Positions 46,822-56,039 of a stretch of 64,000 nt of DNA are shown here, piece after piece. The stretch comes from Salinispira pacifica (GTDB lineage Bacteria; Spirochaetota; Spirochaetia; DSM-27196; Salinispiraceae): the NCBI RefSeq assembly GCF_000507245.1, contig NC_023035.1, forward strand, positions 3,515,570-3,579,569, given 5' to 3'. The position numbers and the translations under genes are program-made. The notes beneath the pieces were generated by a model. The model ran no database searches. It saw only the letters and a program-made list of their open reading frames with translations, and was not told where the DNA came from. The first letter of the stretch is position 1. Every line of letters begins with the position of its first letter.

Positions 46822-48201
46822 TTAGCGATTGTACGAGGACGAAATATCCAATTCCTTCCGGTATTTCGCCACCGTACGCCGTGCGATTTTAATACCGCGT
46901 TTTTCCAACAAGTCTGAAATCTTCTGATCCGACAAATGGCGGTCCGCTTCGGCTTCCAGAATTTCCTTCATGATCGCCTTCACCGCTTCCTTGCCGTAGC
47001 TTCCGCCGCCTTTCCGGGTTCCGGTCACCGCGTTGGTGAAAAAATACTTCAGTTCAAATATGCCGAAGTCGGTCTGCATATATTTTCCCCGGGTGAGGCG
47101 GCTCACCGTGGCCTCATGAACTCCGATATCTTCAGCCACATTCTTTAATGTAAGGGGAACTATGCTCTTGGGTCCATGAATAAAAAAATCACGCTGATAT
47201 TCCACAATGGCAAGAGCAACTTTTTTCAGGGTGTCATGCCTCTGTTGAATGCTGTTGATGAACCATCTGGCATCCCGAATCTTGGATGTGACAAAACTCT
47301 TTGCCTCTGCGTGGCCGGGCTGATCGTTGTTTCCCGACTCCTGGAAAACCTGGTCAAAGAATGAGTTCAATCCCAGAACCGGAATTTCCTCCTCATTCAC
47401 CATGATCCTGAACTCACCATTCTCCCTGGTAACTGCCACATCCGGGATTACATAGGTCGGCTCGGCACTGGAATATTCCCTTCCGGGAAAGGGAGTGAGG
47501 CTCTTCAGGATTTCCAGGCAGTGCAGCACCTCTTCTTCCGGGATTTTTTCAGCACGGGCAATATCCCGGTATTTCCCCCGGTCCAGGGCCTGCAGATGTT
47601 TTTCAATCAGAGGATAGATGGCTTCAGGGACATCAACCACCAGTGAGGCCTGGATTTTCAGACTTTCAATATAGTCTGCGCTGCAGCACCCTGGAGGATC
47701 GAATCGCTGGATAATAGAGATCATTTCCTTCATTGCCGGATGCTGATCCTGCGATACCAGCAGTTCAGGATCTTCCAGATGGAAACCGTTTTCATCCAGA
47801 TTCCTGATAAGCAGCTCGCCGATCTGAAAAAATTCCTCGGGAATAGGCTGGAGGCGAAGCTGCCATATCAGATGCTCCCGAAGGCTCTCGGGTTTGGATA
47901 GGGCGTTTTCCATAAAACTCTGTTTAGAGTCAGCCGCAGCCTGATCGTAGCTTGAAGAAAACCCGGGGTCTGAGCTGTTTTCAAAATAGCTTTCAACTTC
48001 GCTGTTTTTCTCCGGCATGGAATCCAGGGAGATGGTTTCCCGGTCTTCGAGCACTTCCAGAGCAGGATTTTCGTCCAGTTCCTGGTCAATCCGGGCTTTG
48101 AGATCCTGAAGGGGAAGAGCCATAATCTGAATGGACTGCAGCATCTGCGGACTCAGCTTGAGTTTTTGTGTCTGTACTAGTGCCGGTCTCTGATACTGCA
48201 C
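46822..48201 (-). CDS. rpoN: RNA polymerase sigma-54 factor
   Basis: A 459-residue sigma-54. Gln/Leu-rich region I (QTQKLKLSPQMLQSIQIMALPL), core-binding domain, HTH and the C-terminal RpoN box (ARRTVAKYR). It reads promoters with GG/GC elements at -24/-12 and needs an AAA+ activator such as the one at 41322. Located between lptB and hpf. Confidence 0.96.
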   Translation of the reverse strand: MQYQRPALVQTQKLKLSPQMLQSIQIMALPLQDLKARIDQELDENPALEVLEDRETISLDSMPEKNSEVESYFENSSDPGFSSSYDQAAADSKQSFMENALSKPESLREHLIWQLRLQPIPEEFFQIGELLIRNLDENGFHLEDPELLVSQDQHPAMKEMISIIQRFDPPGCCSADYIESLKIQASLVVDVPEAIYPLIEKHLQALDRGKYRDIARAEKIPEEEVLHCLEILKSLTPFPGREYSSAEPTYVIPDVAVTRENGEFRIMVNEEEIPVLGLNSFFDQVFQESGNNDQPGHAEAKSFVTSKIRDARWFINSIQQRHDTLKKVALAIVEYQRDFFIHGPKSIVPLTLKNVAEDIGVHEATVSRLTRGKYMQTDFGIFELKYFFTNAVTGTRKGGGSYGKEAVKAIMKEILEAEADRHLSDQKISDLLEKRGIKIARRTVAKYRKELDISSSYNR

Positions 48202-48270
48202 CTCATCCTCCAGGGGTTATAGATTAATTGTGTGTTAGGCACATCCATTTGTCAACGCAGCGGGATCGCA

Positions 48271-48996
48271 TCAGGCTTCAAAAGACTCCCCAAGATACAC
48301 TTCCCGTGCCAGTCGGTTTTTCAGCAATTCAGCCTTGTCGCCTTCAGCCACAATCTGGCCATCCTTGATAATATATGAACGGCGGGTAATCTCCAGGGTG
48401 TCTCTCACATTATGGTCGGTAATGAGAATTCCGATATTTTTATCCACAAGAATGCGGATGATATTCTTGATCTCATGAACGGCAATAGGATCAATTCCTG
48501 CGAATGGCTCGTCCAGCAGCAGAAAATGGGGATCAATGGCCAGACTCCGGGCAATTTCCGTGCGCCGCCGCTCCCCCCCTGAGAGAGTGTAGGCAGGCTG
48601 CTTCCGCTTTTCCTGCAGACCAAGATCACCCAGAAGGGATTCCAGAAGATCCCTTTTTTCTGTGGTACTGAGGGTGTTTCTGTTCTCGATGATAGCCCAG
48701 ATATTATCCTCCACGCTGAGCTTCCGGAATACGGAAGCTTCCTGGGGAAGATAGGAAATTCCCAGGCGGGCCCTGCGGTACATGGGCAAATTGGTGATCA
48801 CATGATCATTCAGAAGAATATCGCCGCCGTTAGGTTTGATAAACCCCACTATGCTGTAGAAACAGGTGGTTTTCCCCGCACCATTCGGCCCGAGCAGCCC
48901 CACAACCTCTCCCTTATGCATGGAAAAATCAATTCCCCTGAGAACCTGCTTCTTTCCGTATTTTTTCTGTAGATTTGATACCTGCAGTGTACTCAT
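48271..48996 (-). CDS. lptB: LPS export ABC transporter ATPase LptB
   Basis: A 241-residue ATPase with Walker A (GPNGAGKTT), signature (LSGGERRR), Walker B (LLLDEPFAGID) and switch His (ITDHN). Powers extraction of lipopolysaccharide from the inner membrane with LptFG, not seen here. Its start overlaps the end of the lptA-like gene by four bases. Confidence 0.95.
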   Translation of the reverse strand: MSTLQVSNLQKKYGKKQVLRGIDFSMHKGEVVGLLGPNGAGKTTCFYSIVGFIKPNGGDILLNDHVITNLPMYRRARLGISYLPQEASVFRKLSVEDNIWAIIENRNTLSTTEKRDLLESLLGDLGLQEKRKQPAYTLSGGERRRTEIARSLAIDPHFLLLDEPFAGIDPIAVHEIKNIIRILVDKNIGILITDHNVRDTLEITRRSYIIKDGQIVAEGDKAELLKNRLAREVYLGESFEA

Positions 48997-49754
48997 TCGT
49001 CCCCGCTCTCACCGGTTTCTTCTAGGGCTGCGCCGCCGGAAGTTGCGTTCTCTCCCGCAGACCCGTTCTCTGCGGCAGATCCGCTCTCTCCGGATGCATC
49101 AGGACTTCCGGAAGAATCCTCCCCTTCGGAGTCCTGTTCCGGATCACTGATCTGTCCCCGGACTTCACCCTCAAGAATAATCTCATTTGATTCGGTAAAA
49201 ATCGTAATCACCGCAGCTGAATACTCGTCTCCCTGGTAATACACCACAGGAAATCCGCTGAGTTCCAGCCTGCCGCTGTCTTCAAAGTACCGTACATACT
49301 CCGCCTGTGCCAGCATATCTTCCCGGACAATTTGCACATCCAGCTGGAAAACCGCAAGCGCCCCTTCCCGTTCCATGTAGGTGCTACGAACAAGAATATC
49401 CTCACCGGGATCATTGAATTCGGCGCTGCCTTCGAGAACCAGAGCTTCGGTTTCCGTATCATAATTCAGCACATTTGCAGAAATCTCCGTGCCCGAATCC
49501 TTGTCCAGGAGCTTCACTGCACCCCGTGCTTCAATATATCGGTTTTCTTCTCCGCTGAGACTGATACTTTCACCCTCTATGCGGATTGTCTCCCCTTCAA
49601 CCTTTGCATCATTTTCGAGGACGGTGCGCTCGCTGCCTTCGGCAAACACCGAGCGTATAAAACCGGCGGTGGCTTCCAGCGGTTCTGAGAAAAGAGGGCC
49701 GGCTGCCAAAACGGCAATAAGGGCTGTAAGGGCGTACGCTGTTCTATCTCTCAT
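48993..49754 (-). CDS. lptA: LptA-like periplasmic LPS transport protein
   Basis: A 253-residue exported protein: signal peptide to about residue 23, then an OstA/LptA beta-jelly-roll (about 45-200: repeated strands such as YIEARGAVKLLDKDSG and LVLEGSAEF). The last 50 residues are a low-complexity Glu/Ser/Gly/Ala tail not usual for LptA. ATGA-type overlaps with lptB and lptC. Confidence 0.82.
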   Translation of the reverse strand: MRDRTAYALTALIAVLAAGPLFSEPLEATAGFIRSVFAEGSERTVLENDAKVEGETIRIEGESISLSGEENRYIEARGAVKLLDKDSGTEISANVLNYDTETEALVLEGSAEFNDPGEDILVRSTYMEREGALAVFQLDVQIVREDMLAQAEYVRYFEDSGRLELSGFPVVYYQGDEYSAAVITIFTESNEIILEGEVRGQISDPEQDSEGEDSSGSPDASGESGSAAENGSAGENATSGGAALEETGESGDE

Positions 49755-50386
49755 TGCCGTTCCTCTTCTCCGACGGGCTCATCATCGCTTGTTTCATTAC
49801 GATTATTTTCATCACCGGAACCGGTGATGATGCGCCCGGTGCCGCCTCCGTCAAACCGGAGCTCCTGCAGCAGAAGATCCACCACAAAACCTCTTCCCCT
49901 GAATTGTGAGCCGTCGTCACGAATCAGTTCTACCCATTCATCATCCGGGCTCCAGATCAGATCCTGTTCCGGGCTGTATAAAAACTGATCCCCCAGAACT
50001 CTCGATTCGCTGTCGGTAATATAGATTTCCACACCATCTCTCAGCAGAATATCCTCACTGTCCAGATCTCTGGAAGCGAATCCCGCCCTGCCCTGGAGGG
50101 AAACGGATGCATCTTCATTGTATTGAGTGAAACTCAATCCTTCAATTTCCTGGAGTTCACGTTCCTCAAAGGTTCGCAGAATATCCGACTGAAGCTCAAG
50201 AAGCAGATTTCCGTCTTCATATACCCGCTCCACAATATTACTCAGGGAAACATCCGGGATCTGCTGTTTCTCCTCTTCACTCATGGCCATCTGATCATAG
50301 TCAAAACTGCAGGAGCCGAGAAGAGCAACCATGGCGGCTGATAATACAACATAGATGGGAAGGGCCGGAGGAAAAAAGGACCTCAT
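49751..50386 (-). CDS. lptC: LptC-like lipoprotein
   Basis: A 211-residue protein with an N-terminal hydrophobic segment ending in a lipobox (LLGSC) and an LptC-type beta-rich body. In other bacteria LptC is membrane-anchored by a helix; here a lipid anchor appears to replace it, as inferred from the Cys. Overlaps pyrG and lptA by four bases each. Confidence 0.78.
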   Translation of the reverse strand: MRSFFPPALPIYVVLSAAMVALLGSCSFDYDQMAMSEEEKQQIPDVSLSNIVERVYEDGNLLLELQSDILRTFEERELQEIEGLSFTQYNEDASVSLQGRAGFASRDLDSEDILLRDGVEIYITDSESRVLGDQFLYSPEQDLIWSPDDEWVELIRDDGSQFRGRGFVVDLLLQELRFDGGGTGRIITGSGDENNRNETSDDEPVGEEERQ

Positions 50387-51987
50387 TTCTTCCGGCCGGC
50401 ACTTGCTTCAATGAAACTTGCAAACAGGGGATGGGCGTCCAGGGGACTGGAAAGAAATTCCGGATGATACTGCACCCCGATGCCCCAGGGATGCCCGACC
50501 CACTCACTGGATTCCACCAGTTCTCCCTGGGGTGTGGTGCCGCCGAAATTCAGGCCTCCCTCCGCCAGGGCGGATCTGAATTTATTGTTCACCTCATAGC
50601 GGTGGCGGTGTCGTTCCTTGATTATCTCTTCTCCGTAAATCTCCCGAATTCTGCTCCCCGGGAGCAGCCGTGAACTGCTCAGTCCCAGACGCATGGTTCC
50701 GCCGTAGTTCTTCACATCCACCTGTTCTTCCAGGAGACTGATGACCGGATTATCCGCTTCCGGAGCGAACTCGGTGCTGTTGGCATCTTCCAGTCCCAGT
50801 ACATTCCGGGCATATTCCACCACCAGCACCTGCATCCCCAGGCAAATTCCGAAATACGGGAGTTTATGTTCCCGGGCATATCGGGCCGCCAGGATCATCC
50901 CTTCAACACCCCGGCTTCCAAAACCTCCGGGCACCAGTATTCCGTCCAGCTCACCCAGCACCGATTCGGGGTCATCAAGTTTTTCCAGATGCTCGCTGTC
51001 AATTTTACTGATTTTTACGTCAACTCCGTTGGCGATACCGCCGTGAATCAGGGCTTCGTCCACCGACTTGTATGCATCCGCAAGCTCAATATACTTCCCA
51101 ACCATTCCGATGGTGACAGTTTTTTTCGCCGACCGGATGACATCCACGATGGCCTCCCAGCGGGACATATCCGATTCTGCGGCTTCCACACCCAGACGGT
51201 GGAGGACGATGCTGTCCAGTCCCTGGCTCTGATAGTTCAGGGGAATTTCATAAATGCTTTTGGCCACATCGTGGGCTGAGATCACGGCATTCACCGGAAC
51301 ATTGGTGAACAGGGCAATTTTCCTGCGCATATCCTCATCCACTTCATTGGGAGAACGGCACAGCAGGACATCCGGCTGAAGCCCGATTTCCCGCATTTTA
51401 TTCACCGCATGCTGGGTGGGCTTGGTCTTTTGTTCGCCGCCGGCAACCTCTGGAACCAGAGTAACGTGTACCGAGATCACATTATCCCGACCATGCTCGT
51501 GAACCATCTGACGGGCAGCTTCAAGAAACGGGATGGATTCTATATCCCCCACGGTGCCGCCGATCTCAATGATGGTGGCATCAACGCCTTCTTCCTCACC
51601 GATGTTAACTATGCGCTGCTTGATTCTGTCTGTGATATGAGGGATGACCTGAACCGTCCGGCCCAAATATCTGCCTTCCCGTTCACGCTGGATAACTTCC
51701 TGATAAACCTGACCTGTGGTTATTGAGTGATGCCGGGATAGCGTAGATTTGGTGAAACGGGCGTAATTCCCCAGATCCAGGTCGGTTTCCGCACCGTCGT
51801 CGGTGACGTACACTTCGCCGTGCTGATAGGGGCTCATGGTTCCCGCATCCACATTGATATATGGATCGATCTTCACCATCCGAACAACAAGTCCCCGGGA
51901 TTCCAGGAGGGTTCCTAAACTGGAGGCCGCTATGCCTTTTCCAAGGCTTGAGCAAACGCCGCCAGTGACAAAAATATATTTCCTCAT
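50383..51987 (-). CDS. pyrG: CTP synthase
   Basis: A 534-residue enzyme converting UTP to CTP with glutamine. Synthetase domain ([32 protein letters not shown]) and glutamine amidotransferase domain with nucleophile Cys (FGICLGMQ) and the C-terminal His-Pro-Glu (YHPEF). First gene of the long minus-strand run, with a near-consensus promoter upstream. Confidence 0.97.
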   Translation of the reverse strand: MRKYIFVTGGVCSSLGKGIAASSLGTLLESRGLVVRMVKIDPYINVDAGTMSPYQHGEVYVTDDGAETDLDLGNYARFTKSTLSRHHSITTGQVYQEVIQREREGRYLGRTVQVIPHITDRIKQRIVNIGEEEGVDATIIEIGGTVGDIESIPFLEAARQMVHEHGRDNVISVHVTLVPEVAGGEQKTKPTQHAVNKMREIGLQPDVLLCRSPNEVDEDMRRKIALFTNVPVNAVISAHDVAKSIYEIPLNYQSQGLDSIVLHRLGVEAAESDMSRWEAIVDVIRSAKKTVTIGMVGKYIELADAYKSVDEALIHGGIANGVDVKISKIDSEHLEKLDDPESVLGELDGILVPGGFGSRGVEGMILAARYAREHKLPYFGICLGMQVLVVEYARNVLGLEDANSTEFAPEADNPVISLLEEQVDVKNYGGTMRLGLSSSRLLPGSRIREIYGEEIIKERHRHRYEVNNKFRSALAEGGLNFGGTTPQGELVESSEWVGHPWGIGVQYHPEFLSSPLDAHPLFASFIEASAGRKK

Positions 51988-51995
51988 GGAACTTC

Positions 51996-52024
51996 ATTAT
52001 TCCCGGCGGGCTTCGCCTTGTCAA
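51996..52024 (-). promoter_or_regulatory. Sigma-70-type promoter of pyrG and the lpt run
   Basis: On the minus strand: TTGACA (52024-52019), 17 bases, AATAAT (52001-51996), just before the pyrG start. It is the clearest promoter I see for the run through to lexA/holA. Confidence 0.72.
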
Positions 52025-52057
52025 TGAAATACGGCAAGCCCATGTGAATCAATTTCC

Positions 52058-52086
52058 TTGACACCGCTATGGCCAAGTCATAGACT
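52058..52086 (+). promoter_or_regulatory. Sigma-70-type promoter of cheR-cheB
   Basis: TTGACA, 17 bases, TAGACT, about 35 bases before the cheR start. It is divergent from the pyrG promoter. Confidence 0.65.
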
Positions 52087-52120
52087 TTACTATAACCACC
52101 ACGCTAAAGAAGCAGGTTCA

Positions 52121-52936
52121 ATGGCAGGATATTTAACAGATACACAATTTGAAAAGTTTAAAAAGCTTATTTACGATGAGAGCGGGATTACATTCTCCAG
52201 TTCCAACCGTTCCATTCTGGAAAGCCGGCTTCGTGAACGGGTGAGGAATTCTTCAGCCGATGATCTGGACGGCTATTATCAGATTATTATTCGGGATGAA
52301 GGGGAGCTTAAAGGCCTTCTTGATTCGGTGACCACTAACCTGACCCGGTTTTTCCGGAATCAGGCTCATATAGAAACGTTTGAATACTATGTCATTCCTG
52401 AACTGATAAAAATGAAACGGGAACAGGGCAACAAGGAAGTGAAGGTCTGGAGTGCAGGGTGTTCCACCGGGGAAGAGCCCTACACACTGGCCATGGTATT
52501 GAAAGAAACCCTTCCACCGGATTTCACCATTACCATTACCGCTTCCGACATCTCTCTGAAGTCCCTGATGATCGGGAAAGAAGGATTTTATGCGACCCAG
52601 CGGATCAGCGGAGTGCCCGAGAAATATCTGAAAAAATATTTCGATCAACGGGAGGGGGGATACGCAGTAAAAGACGAATTGAAAAAGCTGATTAAATTTG
52701 ACTATCATAACCTGCAGAATGACAGCGGCCAGAGAAATCTCGATGTAATATTCTGCAGAAATGTTTTGATCTATTTTGATGCCGTTGCACAGAAAACGGT
52801 AATAGACCGCTTCTGGGCAAGCCTGGCAACCAAGTCATTCCTTTTTATCGGACATTCGGAGTCTCTCTTCGGAATGGACACCCAGTTCCAGTTTCTGAAA
52901 ACAGACTGGGCATGTATTTATGCAAAGAACAGCTAA
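52121..52936 (+). CDS. cheR: Chemotaxis protein methyltransferase CheR
   Basis: A 271-residue SAM-dependent methyltransferase for chemoreceptor glutamates. N-terminal helical domain, then SAM motif (WSAGCSTGEEPYTLAM) and the late motif FCRNVLIYFD. I start at ATG 52121 (MAGYLTD), preceded by AGCAGG; an earlier ATG (52058) coincides with the -35 box of the promoter and is unlikely. Confidence 0.94.
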   Translation: MAGYLTDTQFEKFKKLIYDESGITFSSSNRSILESRLRERVRNSSADDLDGYYQIIIRDEGELKGLLDSVTTNLTRFFRNQAHIETFEYYVIPELIKMKREQGNKEVKVWSAGCSTGEEPYTLAMVLKETLPPDFTITITASDISLKSLMIGKEGFYATQRISGVPEKYLKKYFDQREGGYAVKDELKKLIKFDYHNLQNDSGQRNLDVIFCRNVLIYFDAVAQKTVIDRFWASLATKSFLFIGHSESLFGMDTQFQFLKTDWACIYAKNS

Positions 52937-52946
52937 AGAGGTATCC

Positions 52947-54104
52947 GTGAGTTCTGACGCTATATCTGTTCTGGTAGTTGATGATTCAGCCCTGATGCGC
53001 AACCTTGTGGGCAGAATAATAGAAGGTGCCGACGGCCTGCGTCTTGCAGGCAAGGCGATGAACGGGAAATTCGCCCTCTCCAAAATCCCCAACCTCAAAC
53101 CTGAGGTGATCGTTCTCGATTTGGAGATGCCGGAAATGAACGGGGTGGAATTTCTCCAGGCCTGTCAGGAGCAGGGCATCGACCTGCCGGTGATCGTCCT
53201 TTCTGCAGTGGCAAAAAAGGGCGCAAAAATCACCATGGAAGCCCTCGCCGCGGGAGCCGTCGATTTCATCATGAAGCCCCAGGGCGCAGCTCCCGACGAG
53301 GTTCGCAATATCGCCGACCATCTCATAGAACTGGTGCACTCCTATGGAAACCGCTACCGAAAACGCCGGGGCGAACCCATGGTGAAACCGGCCAAACGCC
53401 GGGATGTGCTCAAAGAACGGCCGGCGGAGATGCCGGTGAACCGGAAGGCTCCGGCAGAGATCCGCCGCCCCGCAGCCATCCCCAAAGATATCACGCCGAA
53501 AGACACACCCGGACAGCTGGAAATTATCGCAATCGGGATATCCACCGGCGGCCCCAACGCACTGAGAAAAGTGTTCTCAGAAATATCTTCTGATCTTCCG
53601 GTGCCGGTGCTCATCGTCCAGCATATGCCTGCGGGCTTCACCCTGGAATTTGCCCGGAGTCTGGACCGCATCTGCCCCCTGGAAGTGAAGGAGGCGGCGG
53701 ACGGCGACATCATTAAAAAGGGCCGGGTGCTTATTGCACCGGGGGACTTTCATATCACCGTGGAAAAACGGAAACTGGCAAATATTCTCCGCCTTAATCA
53801 GGATCCGCCCATGAACGGACACCGTCCGTCGGCGGATGTGCTGTTTGAATCGGTTGCCAAAAACTTCGGGAACCGTGCCATGGGTGTGATCATGACCGGC
53901 ATGGGCCGGGACGGGGCCAGAAATATCGGGGAAATTTACATGGCCGGGGGCATTACCCTGGGGCAGGACGATGCCAGCTCGGTGGTGTACGGTATGCCCC
54001 GAGTCGCTTATGAAAACGGATTCATTACCGAACAGGTTGCCATAGAAGATATGGCAGAAAAAATTTCGTCCTGGGCCCGGAAGCTTACCGGCGGGGATGA
54101 ATAG
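52947..54104 (+). CDS. cheB: Chemotaxis methylesterase CheB
   Basis: A receiver domain (VLDLEMPEMNG) and a C-terminal methylesterase/deamidase domain with Ser (GISTGGPNAL), His (VQHMPAGFT) and Asp (TGMGRDGARN). It reverses CheR action. I choose GTG 52947 because AAAGAGG lies five bases before it; an ATG at 52920 overlaps cheR and has no ribosome site. A basic linker lies between the domains. Operon with cheR. Confidence 0.94.
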   Translation: MSSDAISVLVVDDSALMRNLVGRIIEGADGLRLAGKAMNGKFALSKIPNLKPEVIVLDLEMPEMNGVEFLQACQEQGIDLPVIVLSAVAKKGAKITMEALAAGAVDFIMKPQGAAPDEVRNIADHLIELVHSYGNRYRKRRGEPMVKPAKRRDVLKERPAEMPVNRKAPAEIRRPAAIPKDITPKDTPGQLEIIAIGISTGGPNALRKVFSEISSDLPVPVLIVQHMPAGFTLEFARSLDRICPLEVKEAADGDIIKKGRVLIAPGDFHITVEKRKLANILRLNQDPPMNGHRPSADVLFESVAKNFGNRAMGVIMTGMGRDGARNIGEIYMAGGITLGQDDASSVVYGMPRVAYENGFITEQVAIEDMAEKISSWARKLTGGDE

Positions 54105-54136
54105 ACGCATCCGGTTTTTTTCAGTATATATCCATC

Positions 54137-54940
54137 ATGTATTCCGGAGAACCATCACGCAAGCTCAGCACAACCATCTTTCCCGACCCGGTTACCTATG
54201 AAGAAGGGTATGCCCTGCAGAAAAAACTTCACAGTCAGGTTGCCGCAGGAAGACTGAACGATCAGCTGCTTCTCCTGGAGCATCTCCCGGTGTACACCCT
54301 GGGAAAACGGGCGGAAGAATCAGATTTTCTGCTGGGCAGGGAAGCGCTCACCCGGGCCGGGGCGGATATCGTGGAAATCGACCGGGGCGGCCAGATTACC
54401 TACCATGGGCCGGGTCAAATCGTCCTCTACATTATCAGCAATCTTGGGGATCGTGCCCGGAGCATTCGCCGCTTTGTTGAACAGCTGGAGCAGGTGGTCA
54501 TGGATTACCTTGAGCAGGAGTTTGATATCCATTCCGGACGGAATCCCCGCCATCCGGGGGTCTGGGTGGGAGATGCGAAAATCGCCGCAGTGGGCATATC
54601 AATTCATGAAAAAACCAGCATGCATGGGTTTGCCCTGAACCTGCGCCCCGACCTCTCTGCCTTTGCAAAAATTATTCCCTGCGGCATCCGGGATAAAGAA
54701 GTGTGCTCGGTTGAATCCCTTCTCCGAAGCAGGGTTCGGCCGGCGGACAGCTCCCGGGATGATACTTCCTTTCAGGATTTTCCCCGTGAGAATATTTCAC
54801 AGGTGGATATTTCACGGTTGGATATTTCACGGTTGGATATTTCACAGGTGGATATTCACCTGGAGATGGGGAAGGTGGCGGAGCATTTCCGCCGTATCTA
54901 CGGTTATTCAGAGATGGAAATCAGTTCACTCCGGATCTGA
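54137..54940 (+). CDS. lipB: Octanoyltransferase LipB with a tandem pentapeptide insert
   Basis: A 267-residue enzyme that transfers octanoate from acyl carrier protein to lipoyl-dependent enzymes. Family motifs: HLPVYTLGKRA, RGGQITYHGPGQ, catalytic Lys (AKIAAVG) and Cys (IIPCGI). Near residues 213-240 a stretch D-I-S-(R/Q)-(L/V) is repeated four times, encoded by a 15-base unit (54804-54858), before the normal C-terminus. The insert is likely surface-exposed and harmless; I know of no function. Confidence 0.92.
   Translation: MYSGEPSRKLSTTIFPDPVTYEEGYALQKKLHSQVAAGRLNDQLLLLEHLPVYTLGKRAEESDFLLGREALTRAGADIVEIDRGGQITYHGPGQIVLYIISNLGDRARSIRRFVEQLEQVVMDYLEQEFDIHSGRNPRHPGVWVGDAKIAAVGISIHEKTSMHGFALNLRPDLSAFAKIIPCGIRDKEVCSVESLLRSRVRPADSSRDDTSFQDFPRENISQVDISRLDISRLDISQVDIHLEMGKVAEHFRRIYGYSEMEISSLRI
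54804..54862 (+). repeat. 15-base tandem repeat inside lipB
   Basis: Four near-identical units of GGATATTTCACRGKT in frame, encoding D-I-S-(R/Q)-(L/V). A 15-base period keeps the reading frame, so unit number can change without inactivating the gene. Confidence 0.75.
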
Positions 54941-54960
54941 CGGCGGCGGGATAGTCCCGA

Positions 54961-55833
54961 TCAGTCGTCCCTGTTGCCTTCCGGGGTTTCCACCTTTCGT
55001 CTGAACGGCTCAATGGATTCCGCAGCACCGTCATCCCCCACCTTCAGCAGTACACCCTGTATTTCCAGGCCGTCCCAGTGCTCGTTGCTCCGGGCGGGTA
55101 CGCCCAGCATCTTCTGCCGGATTTCCGTTTCGGGCTCAAATCCTCCCACACTCTGAATGCTTCCGGTTCGTCCGGCGTCTGATATCACCGCAGTTCCCCG
55201 GGGAAGAATCTGAGCGTCATTAGTCTGTGTGCGGGAGCCGGATCCGATAACCGCAGTAAGCTTCCCGTCGGCATACAAATTCATGGTGGCCTTCTCTGCG
55301 GTAATGGGGGAATGAAAATCCATGATTACAATATCCGCATCCTTTTTGGCACGCTCAACAATATTGGGGAGGAAGGTGTAGGGATTACTGGGATGAATCC
55401 GGTTGAACCCCGACTGGCCCAGCAGGCTGATCACTACAATATTCTCGCTGCGCTCGGGCTTGTCATCGGGCTTTTTACCGCCCACCGTGTAGGTCCGCCA
55501 GCCTCTGCCCGGATTCCCCTGAGGAAAATTGGCGGGTCGCAGCAAGTGGTACGCCTTGGGCAGATGCTCCTGAATATCCTTCTTGAAAAAAATCTGGTCT
55601 CCCGAGGTGATCACATCTATACCCAGCTTCCGCAAATATATTGAATGAGTCTTACCAAGACCGAAGCCGCCGGTTGCCCCGTCGCCGTTGGCAATAACAA
55701 AATCAGCCTGGAACTCCTTGATCAGGGACTTGAGCTGGTTTTTCACACAGTAGATACCGGTTTTGGTTACAATTTCGGCAATATACAGAATCGTTTTTCC
55801 CATACCAAGCAGAATATACGGTTCGGGTGACAT
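54961..55833 (-). CDS. YmdB-like protein with lost metal ligands
   Basis: A 290-residue member of the YmdB/TIGR00282 metallophosphoesterase family, recognisable from VIANGDGATGGFG, RPANFPQGNPG, MDFHSP and TAVISDAGRTG. Compared with B. subtilis YmdB from memory, the metal ligands are replaced: D8 by E, E39-N40 by D-G, N67-H68 by D-Q, H175 by G and H177 by R; only H150 is kept. It probably does not bind metal normally and may be a regulatory pseudoenzyme. The start is either ATG 55833 or ATG 55803; the latter begins like the family. Confidence 0.82.
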   Translation of the reverse strand: MSPEPYILLGMGKTILYIAEIVTKTGIYCVKNQLKSLIKEFQADFVIANGDGATGGFGLGKTHSIYLRKLGIDVITSGDQIFFKKDIQEHLPKAYHLLRPANFPQGNPGRGWRTYTVGGKKPDDKPERSENIVVISLLGQSGFNRIHPSNPYTFLPNIVERAKKDADIVIMDFHSPITAEKATMNLYADGKLTAVIGSGSRTQTNDAQILPRGTAVISDAGRTGSIQSVGGFEPETEIRQKMLGVPARSNEHWDGLEIQGVLLKVGDDGAAESIEPFRRKVETPEGNRDD

Positions 55834-55876
55834 TTTACTACCCGTCGCATGTTTTATTTGATAGATTACACGTAAG

Positions 55877-56035
55877 CGGAGTTAATACTCCGTTTGAGTG
55901 GGCGTGCTGGTTGGCAACCACAGCAGTCAGCCGGAGCTGTAGAATCCGGTAAACGGTTGGAGCAAGGCTCAGCCGTTAATCCATTCTGTCGCCCGAACGG
56001 GGACAGGTTAGAGCGCATAAGGCTCTTACAGGAGG
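55877..56035 (+). promoter_or_regulatory. Structured leader of the first hsp20 gene, six hairpins
   Basis: Six successive stems occupy nearly all of the leader: 55877-55892 (CGGAGT/ACTCCG), 55905-55925 (TGCT-GGTT/AACC-AGCA), 55931-55949 (CCGGA/TCCGG), 55952-55977 (AACGG/CCGTT), 55986-56006 (CTGTC-CCCG/CGGG-GACAG) and 56010-56026 (AGAGC/GCTCT). The last ends four bases before AGGAGG (56030-56035). It does not match a ROSE or CIRCE element I know. It could be a regulatory leader or a separate small RNA. Confidence 0.5.
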
Positions 56036-56039
56036 ACAT

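Noticed and set aside
52920-52946. ATG 52920 as the cheB start
   Set aside because: It overlaps cheR and has no ribosome site, while GTG 52947 has AAAGAGG at ideal distance.
55909-55925. A second sigma-54-like element (TTGGCAACCACAGCA) upstream of the first hsp20 gene
   Set aside because: Only eight bases separate GG from GC instead of ten, and the sequence forms one of the leader hairpins.
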